Assembly: GCF_014490745.1 (NCBI RefSeq)
Contig: NZ_LZEU01000001.1
Coordinates: 3,003,501 to 3,067,500, forward strand
DNA length: 64,000 nucleotides
Direction: 5' to 3'
DNA from: Pseudomonas alcaligenes
Lineage (GTDB): Bacteria > Pseudomonadota > Gammaproteobacteria > Pseudomonadales > Pseudomonadaceae
The notes under the pieces were generated by a model that was not told the DNA's origin, searched no databases, and saw only the letters and a list, made by a program, of their open reading frames with translations. Of this stretch, positions 45,336 through 54,706 are shown in pieces (position 1 is the stretch's first letter; each line of letters opens with the position of its first letter). The position numbers and the translations under genes are program-made.

Positions 45336-46280
45336 CTATTCCCGTGCGCCCAGGCTGCCAAGCCCGCGCAGGCGCTGGCGTACCCAGGCGTGGTTGCTGA
45401 CCAGCATGATGCCCAGCAACACCAGCAGCGCGCCGGCGACGAAATTGGCGGTCAGCGGCTCGTCGAGGATCAGCACGCCGAAGCTCACCCCGAACAATGG
45501 GGTCATGAAGGAAAACGCCGCCATGTTCGACGCCAGGTAGCGGCGCAGCAGCCAGAACCAGGCCAGGTAGCTGGCGAACGACACCACCACACCCTGCAAC
45601 AGCACGCTGCCGATACTGATCGGCGTCCAGTGCAGCGGGCCAAGCTGGTCGCTGGCCACCGCATAGCCGAGCAGCAGCACAAAGGCCATCGCCAGCTGAT
45701 AGAACAGGGTCAGGGTCGGCGGCGCCTCGGACAGCCGCGAGCCGCGCACCACCACAGTGGTCGCGCCCCAGGCCATGCCGGCCAGCAGGCCGAAGCCATC
45801 GCCGAGCAGCATGCGCCTGTCCAGCGCCGACCAATCGCCGCCGGCGCCGAAAGCCATGGCGATACCGCCGAAGCACAGCAACACACCCGCCCACTGCAGG
45901 CGACGCAGGCGCTCGCTGGGCAGCAGCAGGTGCAGGCCGAAGGCGGAAAAAATCGGCGCGGTGTAAAGGAACACCGCCATGTGCGAGGCCGAGGTGTACT
46001 GCAGGCCCTGGGCGATGAAGAAGAACTCCAGGGCAAACAGCGCCCCGGCCAGCGCGCCGCCGCGCCAGGTACTGCCCAGCCAGCCGCGCCAGGTGCCCTG
46101 CCCGAGCATCAGGGCGCCCACCAGCACGGCGGCCAGCCCCGAGCGCAGGGTGACCTGCAGCAGCGGCGCGATATCGGCCGCCGCCAGTTTGATCGCCACC
46201 TGCTGGATACCCCAGATGGCGCACAACAACAGCATCAGCTGAAACAGAAAACCATCGGCGCCCTTGCGCGCACTACCCAT
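45336..46280 (-). CDS. DMT/EamA-family transporter (second copy in window)
   Basis: This 314-aa inner-membrane protein has ten predicted helices and two EamA domains. It opens GFLFQLMLLLCAIWGIQQVAIKLAAADIAPLLQVTLRSG, and the second repeat includes SFASYLAWFWLLRRYLASNMAAFSFMTPLFGVSFG, typical of RhaT/YdcZ-like DMT members. The ATG at 46280 is preferred over an in-frame ATG at 46328. It lies 48 bp downstream of the DUF1127 gene, in the same direction. The substrate is unknown. Confidence 0.92.
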   Translation of the reverse strand: MGSARKGADGFLFQLMLLLCAIWGIQQVAIKLAAADIAPLLQVTLRSGLAAVLVGALMLGQGTWRGWLGSTWRGGALAGALFALEFFFIAQGLQYTSASHMAVFLYTAPIFSAFGLHLLLPSERLRRLQWAGVLLCFGGIAMAFGAGGDWSALDRRMLLGDGFGLLAGMAWGATTVVVRGSRLSEAPPTLTLFYQLAMAFVLLLGYAVASDQLGPLHWTPISIGSVLLQGVVVSFASYLAWFWLLRRYLASNMAAFSFMTPLFGVSFGVLILDEPLTANFVAGALLVLLGIMLVSNHAWVRQRLRGLGSLGARE

Positions 46281-46328
46281 GCCTGACTCCCATCCTCGAC
46301 TCACTACTCGCGTCACAACCTGCCGCAC

Positions 46329-46562
46329 TCAGTGCCTGAACGGATCATCCCAGAACGGCCGCTCGGTTTCGCGCAGCACATCGCCACGGTTCAGGCCCAT
46401 GTCCTTCAGCGCGGCATCATCGAGCTGCGCCAGCATCCGCCGTTCCTGCGCCAGTTGCCACCAGCGCTTGAGCTGGCGCCACAGCGCCAGTATTGCCAAA
46501 CGCGGTTGAATCCGGCCCAGTGCCAGCGGCTGTGCTACGGCATAACCTTTTTGACCTTTCAT
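46329..46562 (-). CDS. Small DUF1127-domain protein
   Basis: This is a 77-aa basic protein. The DUF1127 (YjiS-like) motif is the C-terminal LALWRQLKRWWQLAQERRMLAQLDDAALKDMGLNRGDVL. Such small Arg/Trp-rich proteins occur in many proteobacteria, and some bind RNA or affect phosphate and carbon metabolism. GGGAGG precedes the ATG at 46562. It is divergent from a LysR regulator across 97 bp, which probably controls it. Confidence 0.9.
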   Translation of the reverse strand: MKGQKGYAVAQPLALGRIQPRLAILALWRQLKRWWQLAQERRMLAQLDDAALKDMGLNRGDVLRETERPFWDDPFRH

Positions 46563-46659
46563 CTCGACGCCCTCCCTGTGGGGTTGGCGCCAGTTTCCGG
46601 CCAGGGTTAAGATCAATCCAACGAATGTTTCTTATGCGAGACATCTTGGAGATTGATCG

Positions 46660-47514
46660 ATGGCCCATTACCCGAGTATTGATACCGAGTTGCTGCGCAG
46701 CTTCGTTGCCATTGCCGACCTCGGCGGTTTCACCCGCGCCGCCGATGCGGTCAACCGCACCCAATCGGCCATCAGCATGCAGATGAAGCGCCTGGAGGAA
46801 GACGTGCTGCAGCGCTCGCTGTTCCAGCGCGACGGTCGCCAGGTACGCCTGACCCCGGAGGGCCAGGTGCTGCTCGGCTACGCCCGGCGCATCCTCAAGC
46901 TGCACGGCGAGGTACTCAACACCCTGCGCGAGCCGCACATGGTCGGCTCGGTGCGCATCGGCACCCCGGACGACTACGTGATGCGCTTCATGCCGGGGAT
47001 TCTCGCGCGCTTCGCCCAGGCCTATCCGCTGGTACAGGTGGAGCTGCACTGCGAGCCATCGTTCCAGCTGCTGCAGCGCCAGGATCTCGACCTGACCATC
47101 GTCACCCGCGAGCCGGGCAAGGAAATCGGCCAGCTGCTGCGTCAGGAGCGCTTCGTCTGGGCCGAGGCCATCGGCTTCAATCCCCACGAACAAACGCCCA
47201 TGCCGCTGGCCATGTTCAATGCCGACTGCTTCTGCCGCGCCTGGGCATGCAACGCGCTGGACGCCATGGAGCGCGAGTACCGCATCGCCTACACCAGCCC
47301 CAGCCTGTCGGCGATCTTCGCCGTGGTCAGCGCCGGCCTGGCGGTCACCGCCCAGCTGCAGAGCCTGATCACCCCGGACATGCGCATCATCGGCGAGGCC
47401 GAAGGCCTGCCGACCCTGCCGATGACCAGCATCGTGCTGCTGCGCAACACCCAGACCCAGTCGCAAGTCACCGAGACCCTGGCCGAGCACATCATCGACG
47501 GCTTCCGCCTCTAG
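46660..47514 (+). CDS. LysR-family transcriptional regulator
   Basis: This is a 284-aa regulator with an N-terminal winged HTH (LLRSFVAIADLGGFTRAADAVNRTQSAISMQMKRLEEDV) and an inducer-binding domain (VRIGTPDDYVMRFMPGILARF). The SAISMQMKRLE motif and the divergent DUF1127 neighbour are a recurring pair in Pseudomonas. It probably controls the DUF1127 gene and the downstream DMT transporter. The inducer is unknown. Confidence 0.93.
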   Translation: MAHYPSIDTELLRSFVAIADLGGFTRAADAVNRTQSAISMQMKRLEEDVLQRSLFQRDGRQVRLTPEGQVLLGYARRILKLHGEVLNTLREPHMVGSVRIGTPDDYVMRFMPGILARFAQAYPLVQVELHCEPSFQLLQRQDLDLTIVTREPGKEIGQLLRQERFVWAEAIGFNPHEQTPMPLAMFNADCFCRAWACNALDAMEREYRIAYTSPSLSAIFAVVSAGLAVTAQLQSLITPDMRIIGEAEGLPTLPMTSIVLLRNTQTQSQVTETLAEHIIDGFRL

Positions 47515-47540
47515 ACGCAGCGCCCGGCCAGGGCGGCCAC

Positions 47541-48056
47541 TCAGACCTTGGCCGGCACCACCACCACGCGGGTGGCCGCCACCAGGTCGTGGAAGCAGCG
47601 GCGGTCGCCACGGAAGATGCTCAGGCAGTCCGCCAGGGCCAGCAGCCCGCCGAGCAGCGGGATCGACGCCAGCACCCACAGCAGCACATAACGCTTGGCG
47701 ACCATCGGCACGAAGTCCGGCACCTGGCCCTGCAAATCGACGATGGCGATGTTCAGCAGGCGCTTGCCGACAGTCTGCCCGTAGTTCTTCAGCAGGTAGC
47801 CGTGGATCAGCACGAAGGCCACCAGGCCGACCAGCAGGCTGATCAGCTGCTGCCCCAGGCTCGGCTCGATGCCTTGCTGGGCCGCGCTGAAGGTGCCATC
47901 GAAGATCGCCACCGGCACGGTCACCAGGGCCAGCAGCACGGTATCGATCAGTACGGCGCCCAGCCGCGCACCGCGCGAGGCCAGCAGCGGCTGCTCGGCG
48001 CTGTGCTCCTGCAGCACAGCCTGGGGCGCCTGGTAGGGGTTCTGACTCGGTTCCAT
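47541..48056 (-). CDS. RDD-family membrane protein
   Basis: This 171-aa inner-membrane protein begins MEPSQNPYQAPQA, a Pro-rich cytosolic tail, and then ASRGARLGAVLIDTVLLALV, carrying the RDD-type Arg/Asp motif. Two further helices contain LLKNYGQTVGKRLLNI, the usual conserved Gly-Lys-Arg loop. RDD proteins are small membrane proteins, some acting as Na+/H+ antiporters. AAGGAG precedes the ATG at 48056. It looks monocistronic; the efp terminator lies about 90 bp upstream. Confidence 0.9.
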   Translation of the reverse strand: MEPSQNPYQAPQAVLQEHSAEQPLLASRGARLGAVLIDTVLLALVTVPVAIFDGTFSAAQQGIEPSLGQQLISLLVGLVAFVLIHGYLLKNYGQTVGKRLLNIAIVDLQGQVPDFVPMVAKRYVLLWVLASIPLLGGLLALADCLSIFRGDRRCFHDLVAATRVVVVPAKV

Positions 48057-48148
48057 CACGCACACTCCTTGTTGGGGGGACTTCAACTTGCATCCTGCCC
48101 CGCGGCCGGCGCCGATTCCAGGCTGGCGTTCACAGAAAGAGCGGCATG

Positions 48149-48172
48149 AAAAAGCCCGGCACTGGGCCGGGC
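48149..48172 (-). terminator. efp terminator
   Basis: On the minus strand GCCCGGC-CCAGT-GCCGGGC is followed by TTTTTC, 30 nt after the efp stop codon. Confidence 0.85.
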
Positions 48173-48200
48173 TTCTGGGTCACGCGCGAAACGCTGCGGC

Positions 48201-48776
48201 TTAGGCCGACGGCGCCTGGGTGCGGCTCTTGTAGGAACCGTCGCGGGTGTCGATTTCGATCCAGTCGTCGATGTTGCAGAAGTCTGCAACCTTGACTTCG
48301 GTACCGTTGCGCAGCTTGGCCGGTTTCATGACCTTGCCGGAAGTGTCGCCACGGGCGGAGTTCTCGGTGTAGGTGATCTGGCGAACGATGGTGGTCGGCA
48401 GGTCTACGGAGATCACTTTGCCTTCGAAGAACACGGCTTCGCAGATGTCGGTCATGCCTTCTTCGATGAACGGCAGAACGCTTTCCAGATCTTCGGCGCG
48501 CAGTTCGTAGGAGTTGTACTCCGGATCCATGAACACGTAGTCGTCACCGCTGATGTAGGACAGGGTCACTTCCTTGCGCTCGAGGATGACCGGCTCCATC
48601 TTGTCGTCGGCCTTGTAAACGGTCTCGGTCTTGGAGCCGTTGATCAGGTTCTTCAGCTTCATCTTGACGATGGCGCTGTTACGGCCGGACTTGGTGAATT
48701 CGGCTTTCTGGATCAGCCACGGATGGCCGTCGATCAGGGCCACACTGTTGGGCTTCATTTCTTGTGCGGTTTTCAT
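48201..48776 (-). CDS. efp: Translation elongation factor P
   Basis: This is a 191-aa, three-domain EF-P that relieves ribosome stalling at polyproline tracts. The modification loop is [10 protein letters not shown], with Arg at residue 32, the site glycosylated with rhamnose by EarP in Pseudomonas rather than the beta-lysylated Lys of E. coli. Domain II and III markers [15 protein letters not shown] and [21 protein letters not shown] are complete. It lies 34 bp downstream of earP in the same direction, so the modifier and its substrate share a transcript. Confidence 0.97.
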   Translation of the reverse strand: MKTAQEMKPNSVALIDGHPWLIQKAEFTKSGRNSAIVKMKLKNLINGSKTETVYKADDKMEPVILERKEVTLSYISGDDYVFMDPEYNSYELRAEDLESVLPFIEEGMTDICEAVFFEGKVISVDLPTTIVRQITYTENSARGDTSGKVMKPAKLRNGTEVKVADFCNIDDWIEIDTRDGSYKSRTQAPSA

Positions 48777-48810
48777 ACGAATATCCGGATTTTGATGGAG
48801 GTACGAATTT

Positions 48811-49956
48811 CTAAGCCGCGCATGATAGCCAATTTCGGTAAAACTCTGCCAGCGCCGTAGCAAGATCAGGACGGTCGGTTTGTTCCTCGCACCAGCGCTC
48901 GGCCTGCTCGGCCAGCTCCGTCCAGCGCTGCCGGCAGGCCGCCCAGGCCGCGTCCATGGACTCGCCGGCATTCCAGGCCTGCCACAGATCCCCCAGGGCC
49001 TGCTGCGCCGGTGCCGACCAGCCCTGCCGGTAGAGGCCGAGAAAGGCCTCGAGCTTGTCCCAGTGGGCCCGCTCGTCCTGCTCGTAGATATGCCAGAGCA
49101 GCGGCCGCCCGGCCCACTGGGCGCGGACGAAGGAATCCTCGCCGCGCACCGCATTGAAATCGCAGCTCCACAGCAGCAGGTCGTAATCCTCCTGGGACAG
49201 GAACGGCAGCAGGTGCACCTGCAGGTTGCCGCGCTGCCAGCTGCCGCCGACGGCCAGCTCGGCCAGCCCCAGCCAGGCCTGCAGGTCGCCCTGGATGCGC
49301 CCCTGGGGCACCAGCAGCTGGGTCGGCTGCTCCTGCGCAGCCAGGGCCTCCAGCCAGCTGGGCAGCGCCGGGTTCTCGTAGGCGAACAGGGAGATCAGCT
49401 GCGCCCCGCTGCGCAGCGGGATGCCCAGCCCGGCGAGAAAGGCCGCGCGCGCCGCCGGATCGGCCTGGAAGGCGCGCCGCCGCTCCAGCAACCCGCCTTC
49501 GCGCAGTAGGCCGCCTGTGCCCGCGGTAAAGCCCGGGAAGAAGAAGAACTTGTGCAGACCATTACCCTGCGGCGATGGCAGGCCGTGGCAGCCCGCCACC
49601 CAGTCCTCGGCACTGAGGTACTCCAGATTCAGCCACAGCGGTTTGCGGGCACAGGCGCTCATGGCCGTAATAAAGGCCGCGGGCAACTGGCAGGCGAAAG
49701 CCTCGATCACCACTGCGCCCGGCTCCACCGCCAGCCAGTCGCGCGGCCAGAGGCGCACCTCCACGCCCTGCTGCAGCTGGCAGGCCGCGCTGGCATCCGC
49801 CTGCGGGCACAGGCGGGCAAAGGCCGCCGGCTCGTCTACCCACAGACGCACGGCCAGGCCCTGCTCGGCCACCAACTGACGGGCCAGACGCCAGGTCACG
49901 CCGATATCGCCGTAGTTGTCCACCACGCTGCAGAAGATGTCCCAATGGGCGGCCAT
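48811..49956 (-). CDS. earP: EF-P arginine rhamnosyltransferase EarP
   Basis: This is a 381-aa inverting glycosyltransferase that transfers rhamnose from dTDP-L-rhamnose to Arg32 of EF-P. It starts [26 protein letters not shown]; Asp13 and Asp17 coincide with the residues shown to be essential in P. putida EarP. Two Rossmann-like halves follow, and [36 protein letters not shown] is the nucleotide-sugar end. The ATG at 49956 is used rather than the upstream frame because the fold begins there. It is the first gene of earP-efp. Confidence 0.95.
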   Translation of the reverse strand: MAAHWDIFCSVVDNYGDIGVTWRLARQLVAEQGLAVRLWVDEPAAFARLCPQADASAACQLQQGVEVRLWPRDWLAVEPGAVVIEAFACQLPAAFITAMSACARKPLWLNLEYLSAEDWVAGCHGLPSPQGNGLHKFFFFPGFTAGTGGLLREGGLLERRRAFQADPAARAAFLAGLGIPLRSGAQLISLFAYENPALPSWLEALAAQEQPTQLLVPQGRIQGDLQAWLGLAELAVGGSWQRGNLQVHLLPFLSQEDYDLLLWSCDFNAVRGEDSFVRAQWAGRPLLWHIYEQDERAHWDKLEAFLGLYRQGWSAPAQQALGDLWQAWNAGESMDAAWAACRQRWTELAEQAERWCEEQTDRPDLATALAEFYRNWLSCAA

Positions 49957-50019
49957 GGGCGACTCCAGGATCAATGATCGGCGCACCTTAAGGGTTGCCC
50001 GCCGCCAGGGGAAGCCCGC

Positions 50020-52401
50020 TCAATCGGACAGGGAAAAGCAGTTACGCCCCGCCTGCTTGGCCTGGTACAGGGCGCTATCGGCCTTTTCCAGCAGCTCAGC
50101 CGCGCAGCTGGCGTCACTACCGAGCAGGGCCACGCCGATGCTGGTGGAGATCGGCAGGCAATGCTCACGGATCTGCAGCGGCGCGCCCATGGCGTAGATG
50201 ATCTTGTCGGCCACCTCGCAGGCATGCTCGGCCGAGGTCAGTTGCTGCAGCAGAATGACGAATTCGTCGCCGCCCAGGCGCGCCACCACGTCGCTGTCGC
50301 GCACGCAGGCCTCCAGACGCTGGGCAAACACCTTGAGTACCTCGTCGCCCACCGCATGGCCCAAGTTGTCGTTGATCTGCTTGAAGCGGTCGACATCCAG
50401 GTACAGCAACGCCAGCAGGCGCGTGCCGCCAAGATGCTCGTCGATGGCACGCTCCAGGGCCTCGAGAATCGCCGCGCGGTTGAACAGACCGGTCAGGCTG
50501 TCACGCATGGCACGCCAGCGCAGGTTCTGCTCCTGGGCCCAACGCTCGGTGATGTCCCAGAGGATCAGGTAGGCGCCCTGCACCTGCCCCGCTATATCCA
50601 GCTGCGAGACATAGCGTGCCTCCATGTAGCGCTCGCCGCTGTGTAGGCGAATGGCATGCTCGAAGGTGCTCTGCCGCCCGGCCAGAGCCTCGAGCAGATA
50701 GGGGCGGACGAAGGCATATTCCTGCGCCTCGATCAGCTCCTGCAGCGACCGCCCGATGACCTGCTCCTCGCTGACGCCGAAGGCCTGCAGGAAGGAGCGG
50801 TTGCAGTACTGGAACACCTCCTGCGGGTCGATGAAAGCGACCAGTGCCGGGATGCTATCGGTGACCGAGCGCAGCAGCTGCTGGTTGAGCCGCACCTCCT
50901 GCTCGATGCGCTTGCGCTCGGTAACATCGTGCATGAAGGCGCTGAATTCGTGCTCACTGCCACTGCCGCTGACACTGATGGTGATTTCCACGATCAGCTC
51001 CGAACCGTCCTTGCGCAGCGCCGGCAGCTCGGTGCGCCGGTTGAGCACCGCGCCCAGGCCGGTGCGGCGAAAATGCTGCAGGCCGCGCTCATGCTCGGTG
51101 CGCATGCGCTCGGGCACGATCAGCCCGGACAGCGGCAGGCCCAGCACCTCGCCGCGCTGCCAGCCGAAGATGCGGCTGGCCTCGCTGTTCCAGTCGGTGA
51201 TGCAGCCCTGCTCGTCGATGCAGATGAACGCCTCGTGGGAGCTCTCGATGATGCGCTGGGTGCGCTCTACATGGGCGCGCAGGCTGGCCTCGGACTCCTT
51301 GCGCTTGGCCACTTCCGCCGTGCGTTCGGCCAGCAGGCGCTGGTTGTTCTGGAAGTCCACCTGGTGGCCCAGTTCCGAACCGAGCAGCCCGGCCATCAGC
51401 TGCAGGGTCTGCACGTCGGCCGCGCTGAAGACCCCGACCTTGTCGGCCATGATCTTCAGCACCCCGACCGCCTTGCCGGCCAGCAGCAACGGCGCCACCA
51501 CCATCGACAGCGCACCAACCTTGCGGCAGGCCTGCTGATCCACTCGCGGATCCATGCTGGTATCCGGCGACATCAGCACCTCGGCAGAGCGCACACAGAG
51601 CCCGGACAGGCTGGTGCCCGCCTTCAGGCGCAGGCCGATATAGCTGGCCACGCTGCCGCAGGCGGCACGGTAGACCATATCCTCGCCATCGAGCAGCTCC
51701 ACCACCGCGCCCGTGGCCGGGGTCAGCTCCTGCATCTGCTGCACCACCAGGTCGAGGAACAACTCCAGATCCATCTCGGCCTCGGCCAACCGGGTCTGGG
51801 TGGCGATGATCCGCCCGAGGTTCTCGGTATGCGTGCGCAGCAGTTGCACCAGTTGCTCGCCCTTCTGCACCTCGTTGATCAGGTGGGTGTTGACCCGCTC
51901 GATCAGTTCCGTGCGCTCGCGCACCTGCTGCTGCAACTGTTCGCGACTGGACATCAGCATGTCCACCGCACGGCGCTGGTCATCGATGTCGGTGCAGGCT
52001 CCCATCCACTTGAGGATGCGGCCATCCGCCCCGTACACCGGCATGCTCTGCCCCAGGTGCCAGCGATAGCTGTTGTCCGCCGTGCGCAGGAAGCGGTATT
52101 CGATCTCGTAGGGCTCGCCACTGCTCAGGGCCTGTTGCCAGAGTTGGCGGGCCTGGGGCAGGTCTTCCGGGTGGATGATCGTCGCCAGGTTCAGCTCGTG
52201 GCCGAGCTCCTGCGGCGCGATGTATTCCAGGCAGCGGGCATTGCGGTAGTCAATGTGCCCGTCGGCGTCGGCCGTCCAGACGATCAGCGGCAGGCCATCG
52301 GCCAGGCGGTGGAACCAGGCCTCGCCTTCAGCGCTGGTCAACGCCCGGGACAACTCGTCCATCGGCACCGCCAGCGGGCCCGCGGGATGGTCTTCGCGCA
52401 T
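50020..52401 (-). CDS. PAS-GAF-PAS-PAS-GGDEF diguanylate cyclase
   Basis: This is a 793-aa soluble sensor cyclase. In order: PAS at about 27-145 (with TADNSYRWHLGQSMPVYGADGR), a coiled coil, GAF at about 205-355 (LCVRSAEVLMSPDTSMDPRV), PAS at about 375-500, PAS at about 505-625, and GGDEF at about 630-790. The active motif is GGDEF (ARLGGDEFVIL), and RDSD five residues upstream is the inhibitory I-site for c-di-GMP. No transmembrane segment or EAL domain is present. GAGG lies 7 nt before the ATG. It should make c-di-GMP in response to a cytoplasmic or diffusible signal. Confidence 0.93.
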   Translation of the reverse strand: MREDHPAGPLAVPMDELSRALTSAEGEAWFHRLADGLPLIVWTADADGHIDYRNARCLEYIAPQELGHELNLATIIHPEDLPQARQLWQQALSSGEPYEIEYRFLRTADNSYRWHLGQSMPVYGADGRILKWMGACTDIDDQRRAVDMLMSSREQLQQQVRERTELIERVNTHLINEVQKGEQLVQLLRTHTENLGRIIATQTRLAEAEMDLELFLDLVVQQMQELTPATGAVVELLDGEDMVYRAACGSVASYIGLRLKAGTSLSGLCVRSAEVLMSPDTSMDPRVDQQACRKVGALSMVVAPLLLAGKAVGVLKIMADKVGVFSAADVQTLQLMAGLLGSELGHQVDFQNNQRLLAERTAEVAKRKESEASLRAHVERTQRIIESSHEAFICIDEQGCITDWNSEASRIFGWQRGEVLGLPLSGLIVPERMRTEHERGLQHFRRTGLGAVLNRRTELPALRKDGSELIVEITISVSGSGSEHEFSAFMHDVTERKRIEQEVRLNQQLLRSVTDSIPALVAFIDPQEVFQYCNRSFLQAFGVSEEQVIGRSLQELIEAQEYAFVRPYLLEALAGRQSTFEHAIRLHSGERYMEARYVSQLDIAGQVQGAYLILWDITERWAQEQNLRWRAMRDSLTGLFNRAAILEALERAIDEHLGGTRLLALLYLDVDRFKQINDNLGHAVGDEVLKVFAQRLEACVRDSDVVARLGGDEFVILLQQLTSAEHACEVADKIIYAMGAPLQIREHCLPISTSIGVALLGSDASCAAELLEKADSALYQAKQAGRNCFSLSD

Positions 52402-52555
52402 CTGGTTACCTCACAGCGATACCTGGCTTGCCCGCCACAACAGGAATCCATTAGGTAAATGGTAGCTGATAGTGGCACTCCGCCCAGCGGCGAGAGCTGG
52501 ACAAAGCCTCGGGCACTGGCCAAGGTGGCGCCCATTTCCCTGCCGAGAAGGCCCG

Positions 52556-53167
52556 ATGCCGTTGCCCGCCCCTGCCGTCCGCCTGTGTAGCCTCCTGCTG
52601 CTGGCCCTGCCACTCGTGGCGCAAGCCGATGCCTGCCCGCCGGGGCAGTATCAGGTCTGCCTGGGCAGCTGCCTGTGTATTGAGGATCCGGATCAGATCA
52701 TCGGCCCGACCTATGAAAGCGCCCTGCAGATGAGCGCCGCCACCCTCGAAGCCTGGATTCTCGAGGCCCGCGAAAACAGCATCCGCCAGGGCACCCAGCC
52801 GATTCCCGCGGCCATTCGCCAGCAACTGCTGCCTTATTACCCGGCACAGATTCTGGATGGCGCCCGCTACAAGGTCGGCAGCGGCGAAGAGCTGGATCTG
52901 GCCGCCGGCATGCTGCAGAACCCGGATATCGCGGCAGTGACCCTGGTCGACAACATCATCTTTCGCAACGAGCAGGACGCCCTCGGCAACGCTGCGCTCT
53001 GGGCCCACGAGCTGTGGCACGTGCAACAGTACCGGGAATGGGGCAGCCATCTGTTCGCCCAGCGTTACACCCGCGACTTCAACGCCGTCGAGGCACCGGC
53101 CTACCAGATCCAGGCCCGGGTCAGGCTGGCCCTCCGCCAGGCCGGCAGCTCGCCCGCCGCGCCCTAG
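52556..53167 (+). CDS. Exported DUF4157-like protein with HExxH motif
   Basis: This is a 203-aa protein with an N-terminal signal sequence ([24 protein letters not shown], cleavage near ADA) and a cysteine-rich start to the mature part ([19 protein letters not shown]). H151-E-L-W-H155 ([15 protein letters not shown]) is a zinc-metallopeptidase motif of DUF4157 type. [22 protein letters not shown] just before it is the usual upstream block. DUF4157 proteins are often loaded in contractile injection particles, but no such genes are near, so here it is probably a standalone periplasmic or secreted peptidase. GAGAAGG precedes the ATG. Confidence 0.82.
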   Translation: MPLPAPAVRLCSLLLLALPLVAQADACPPGQYQVCLGSCLCIEDPDQIIGPTYESALQMSAATLEAWILEARENSIRQGTQPIPAAIRQQLLPYYPAQILDGARYKVGSGEELDLAAGMLQNPDIAAVTLVDNIIFRNEQDALGNAALWAHELWHVQQYREWGSHLFAQRYTRDFNAVEAPAYQIQARVRLALRQAGSSPAAP

Positions 53168-53211
53168 GCCGGGCGGCATAGCCGCGGAAACGTTTGCCCA
53201 AACGCAGAAAC

Positions 53212-53243
53212 GAAAAAGCCCAGCACTAGGCTGGGCTTTTTCA
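53212..53243. terminator. Bidirectional terminator between the DUF4157 gene and tRNA-Ser
   Basis: AAAAAGCCCAGC-ACTA-GGCTGGGCTTTTT can end the rightward DUF4157 transcript and the leftward tRNA-Ser transcript. Confidence 0.88.
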
Positions 53244-53248
53244 GGGTC

Positions 53249-53338
53249 TGGCGGTGAAGAAGGGATTCGAACCCTTGATACGGTTTCCCGTATACACACT
53301 TTCCAGGCGTGCTCCTTCAACCGCTCGGACACTTCACC
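53249..53338 (-). tRNA. tRNA-Ser(GGA)
   Basis: This is a 90-nt class II tRNA gene with a long variable arm. It starts GGTGAAGTGTCCGAG on the minus strand. The anticodon loop CTGGAAA gives GGA, the T-arm is GGTTCGAATCC, and CCA is encoded. Confidence 0.96.
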
Positions 53339-53376
53339 GGATCTCGCCGTACCAGTCTGGTTCGTCGAGGCGCGCT

Positions 53377-53405
53377 AATGTAGCCGAACAGGCAGCCGAA
53401 GGCAA
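53377..53405 (-). promoter_or_regulatory. Promoter of tRNA-Ser
   Basis: On the minus strand, TTGCCT (53400-53405), a 17-bp spacer and TACATT (53377-53382) are followed by a GC-rich discriminator, AGCGCGCC. Transcription would start about 30 nt before the tRNA 5' end. Confidence 0.65.
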
Positions 53406-53431
53406 AAGTTTTTTTCAGTCGATTCATGCGC

Positions 53432-53650
53432 TTATGCCAGATCGCGGGTTTCCCGGGGGAATTCCTGCGCCGGCGCGGTGAAACGCTGGCGGCCGAACAG
53501 GAGAAAACCCAGGGAGCAGAACAGGCTGCCGGCAAACACCAGCAGCACGCCAGCCGGACTGTGGCTGCAGCCGCTGTTGGCCAACAAGAGCAGAAGCAGC
53601 AGCGCGGGCGGCAGACTGGCTCGCCACATTAGATGAAAGGTACGACGCAT
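53432..53650 (-). CDS. Small hypothetical membrane protein
   Basis: This 72-aa product starts MRRTFHLMWRASLPPALLLLLLLANSGCSHSPAG, a basic N-terminus and long hydrophobic segment, and then a second hydrophobic stretch (VLLVFAGSLFCSLGFLLFG) and a polar tail. GGAG lies about 9 nt before the ATG at 53650. ANSGC looks lipobox-like but lies late in the segment, so a two-helix membrane protein is more likely. I know no homologue. It lies upstream of the tRNA-Ser promoter. Real existence is moderately supported. Confidence 0.45.
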   Translation of the reverse strand: MRRTFHLMWRASLPPALLLLLLLANSGCSHSPAGVLLVFAGSLFCSLGFLLFGRQRFTAPAQEFPRETRDLA

Positions 53651-53846
53651 TGCAGGCACTCCACATAGAGGCAGCTAACCTATGTCAGCCCCCGAGCCCT
53701 CTGCCAATTGCCTATATAGATGGCGCTCATAGGCGGCCGCGCCGCCCGCGCGGATGACCACGCGGTCAGCCAAAGCGCTTTACCCGGGCCTTCGTGCTGG
53801 GTAACGTCAGCGCCACTTCAGCCCACCCAGGACTAGGAACTCCGCC

Positions 53847-54536
53847 ATGAGCGACCTGATCAGCTACCAACTCGAAGACGGCATTGCCACCCTGACCCTG
53901 AACAACGGCAAGGTGAACGCCATCTCCCCGGACGTGATCGCCGCCTTCAATGCCGCCCTGGATCAGGCCGTGCAGGATCGCGCCGTGGTGATCATCACCG
54001 GCCAGCCGGGCATCCTCTCCGGCGGTTACGACCTCAAGGTGATGACTTCCGGCCCGCAGAACGCCGTGGCCCTGGTTACCGCCGGCTCTACCCTGGCCCG
54101 CCGCATGCTCAGCCACCCCTTCCCGATCATCGTCGCCTGCCCGGGCCACGCCATCGCCAAGGGCGCCTTCATCCTGCTGTCGGCCGACTACCGCATTGGC
54201 GTCGAAGGCCCGTTCAACATCGGCCTGAACGAAGTGCAGATCGGCATGACCATGCACCATGCCGGCATCGAGCTGGCCCGTGACCGCCTGCGCAAGTCCG
54301 CCTTCCACCGCTCGGTGATCAATGGCGAGATCTTCAACCCGCAGGGCGCCGTGGATGCCGGCTTCCTCGACAAGGTAGTCGCGGCCGATGAGCTGATGGC
54401 CACCGCCGTCGCCACTGCCCAGCAGCTGAAGAAGATCAACATGACCGCGCACAAGAACACCAAGCTGAAAGTGCGCAAGGCCTTCCTGGAGACCCTGGAC
54501 AAGGCCATCGAACTGGATCAGCAGCACCTCGGCTGA
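53847..54536 (+). CDS. Crotonase-family enoyl-CoA hydratase/isomerase
   Basis: This is a 229-aa crotonase-fold protein. The oxyanion-hole regions are SGGYDLKVMTSG and KGAFILLSADYRIGVEGPFNIGLNEVQIGM. The usual catalytic Glu pair of hydratases is not obvious, since GLNEVQIGM replaces the LPE motif, so it may be an isomerase, hydrolase or decarboxylase of CoA esters rather than a true hydratase. It starts at the ATG at 53847 and is monocistronic, with a hairpin terminator 15 nt downstream. From memory P. aeruginosa PA2841 is the likely counterpart. Confidence 0.9.
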   Translation: MSDLISYQLEDGIATLTLNNGKVNAISPDVIAAFNAALDQAVQDRAVVIITGQPGILSGGYDLKVMTSGPQNAVALVTAGSTLARRMLSHPFPIIVACPGHAIAKGAFILLSADYRIGVEGPFNIGLNEVQIGMTMHHAGIELARDRLRKSAFHRSVINGEIFNPQGAVDAGFLDKVVAADELMATAVATAQQLKKINMTAHKNTKLKVRKAFLETLDKAIELDQQHLG

Positions 54537-54552
54537 TTGCCAGCGCGCTCCC

Positions 54553-54588
54553 CACAAGCCCGGCCCAGTGCCGGGCTTGTGCTTTCTG
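54553..54588 (+). terminator. Terminator of the crotonase gene
   Basis: CAAGCCCGGC-CCAGT-GCCGGGCTTG is followed by TGCTTTCT. It lies 16 nt after the stop codon; the T-run is interrupted, so efficiency may be partial. Confidence 0.6.
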
Positions 54589-54706
54589 GGGGAAAAGTCG
54601 GCAACGCCGTGGAAATACCGGGTAATAACCTCTGATCGGGGTCAATTGCCGAAAGCAGTGCACGTCCGTACACTGCGCAACCTTTTGTCTGCCGATAGGC
54701 TTCCCG

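Noticed and set aside
50656..52458. Long plus-strand frame opposite the PAS-GAF-GGDEF gene.
   Set aside because: Antisense shadow; the real domains read on the minus strand.
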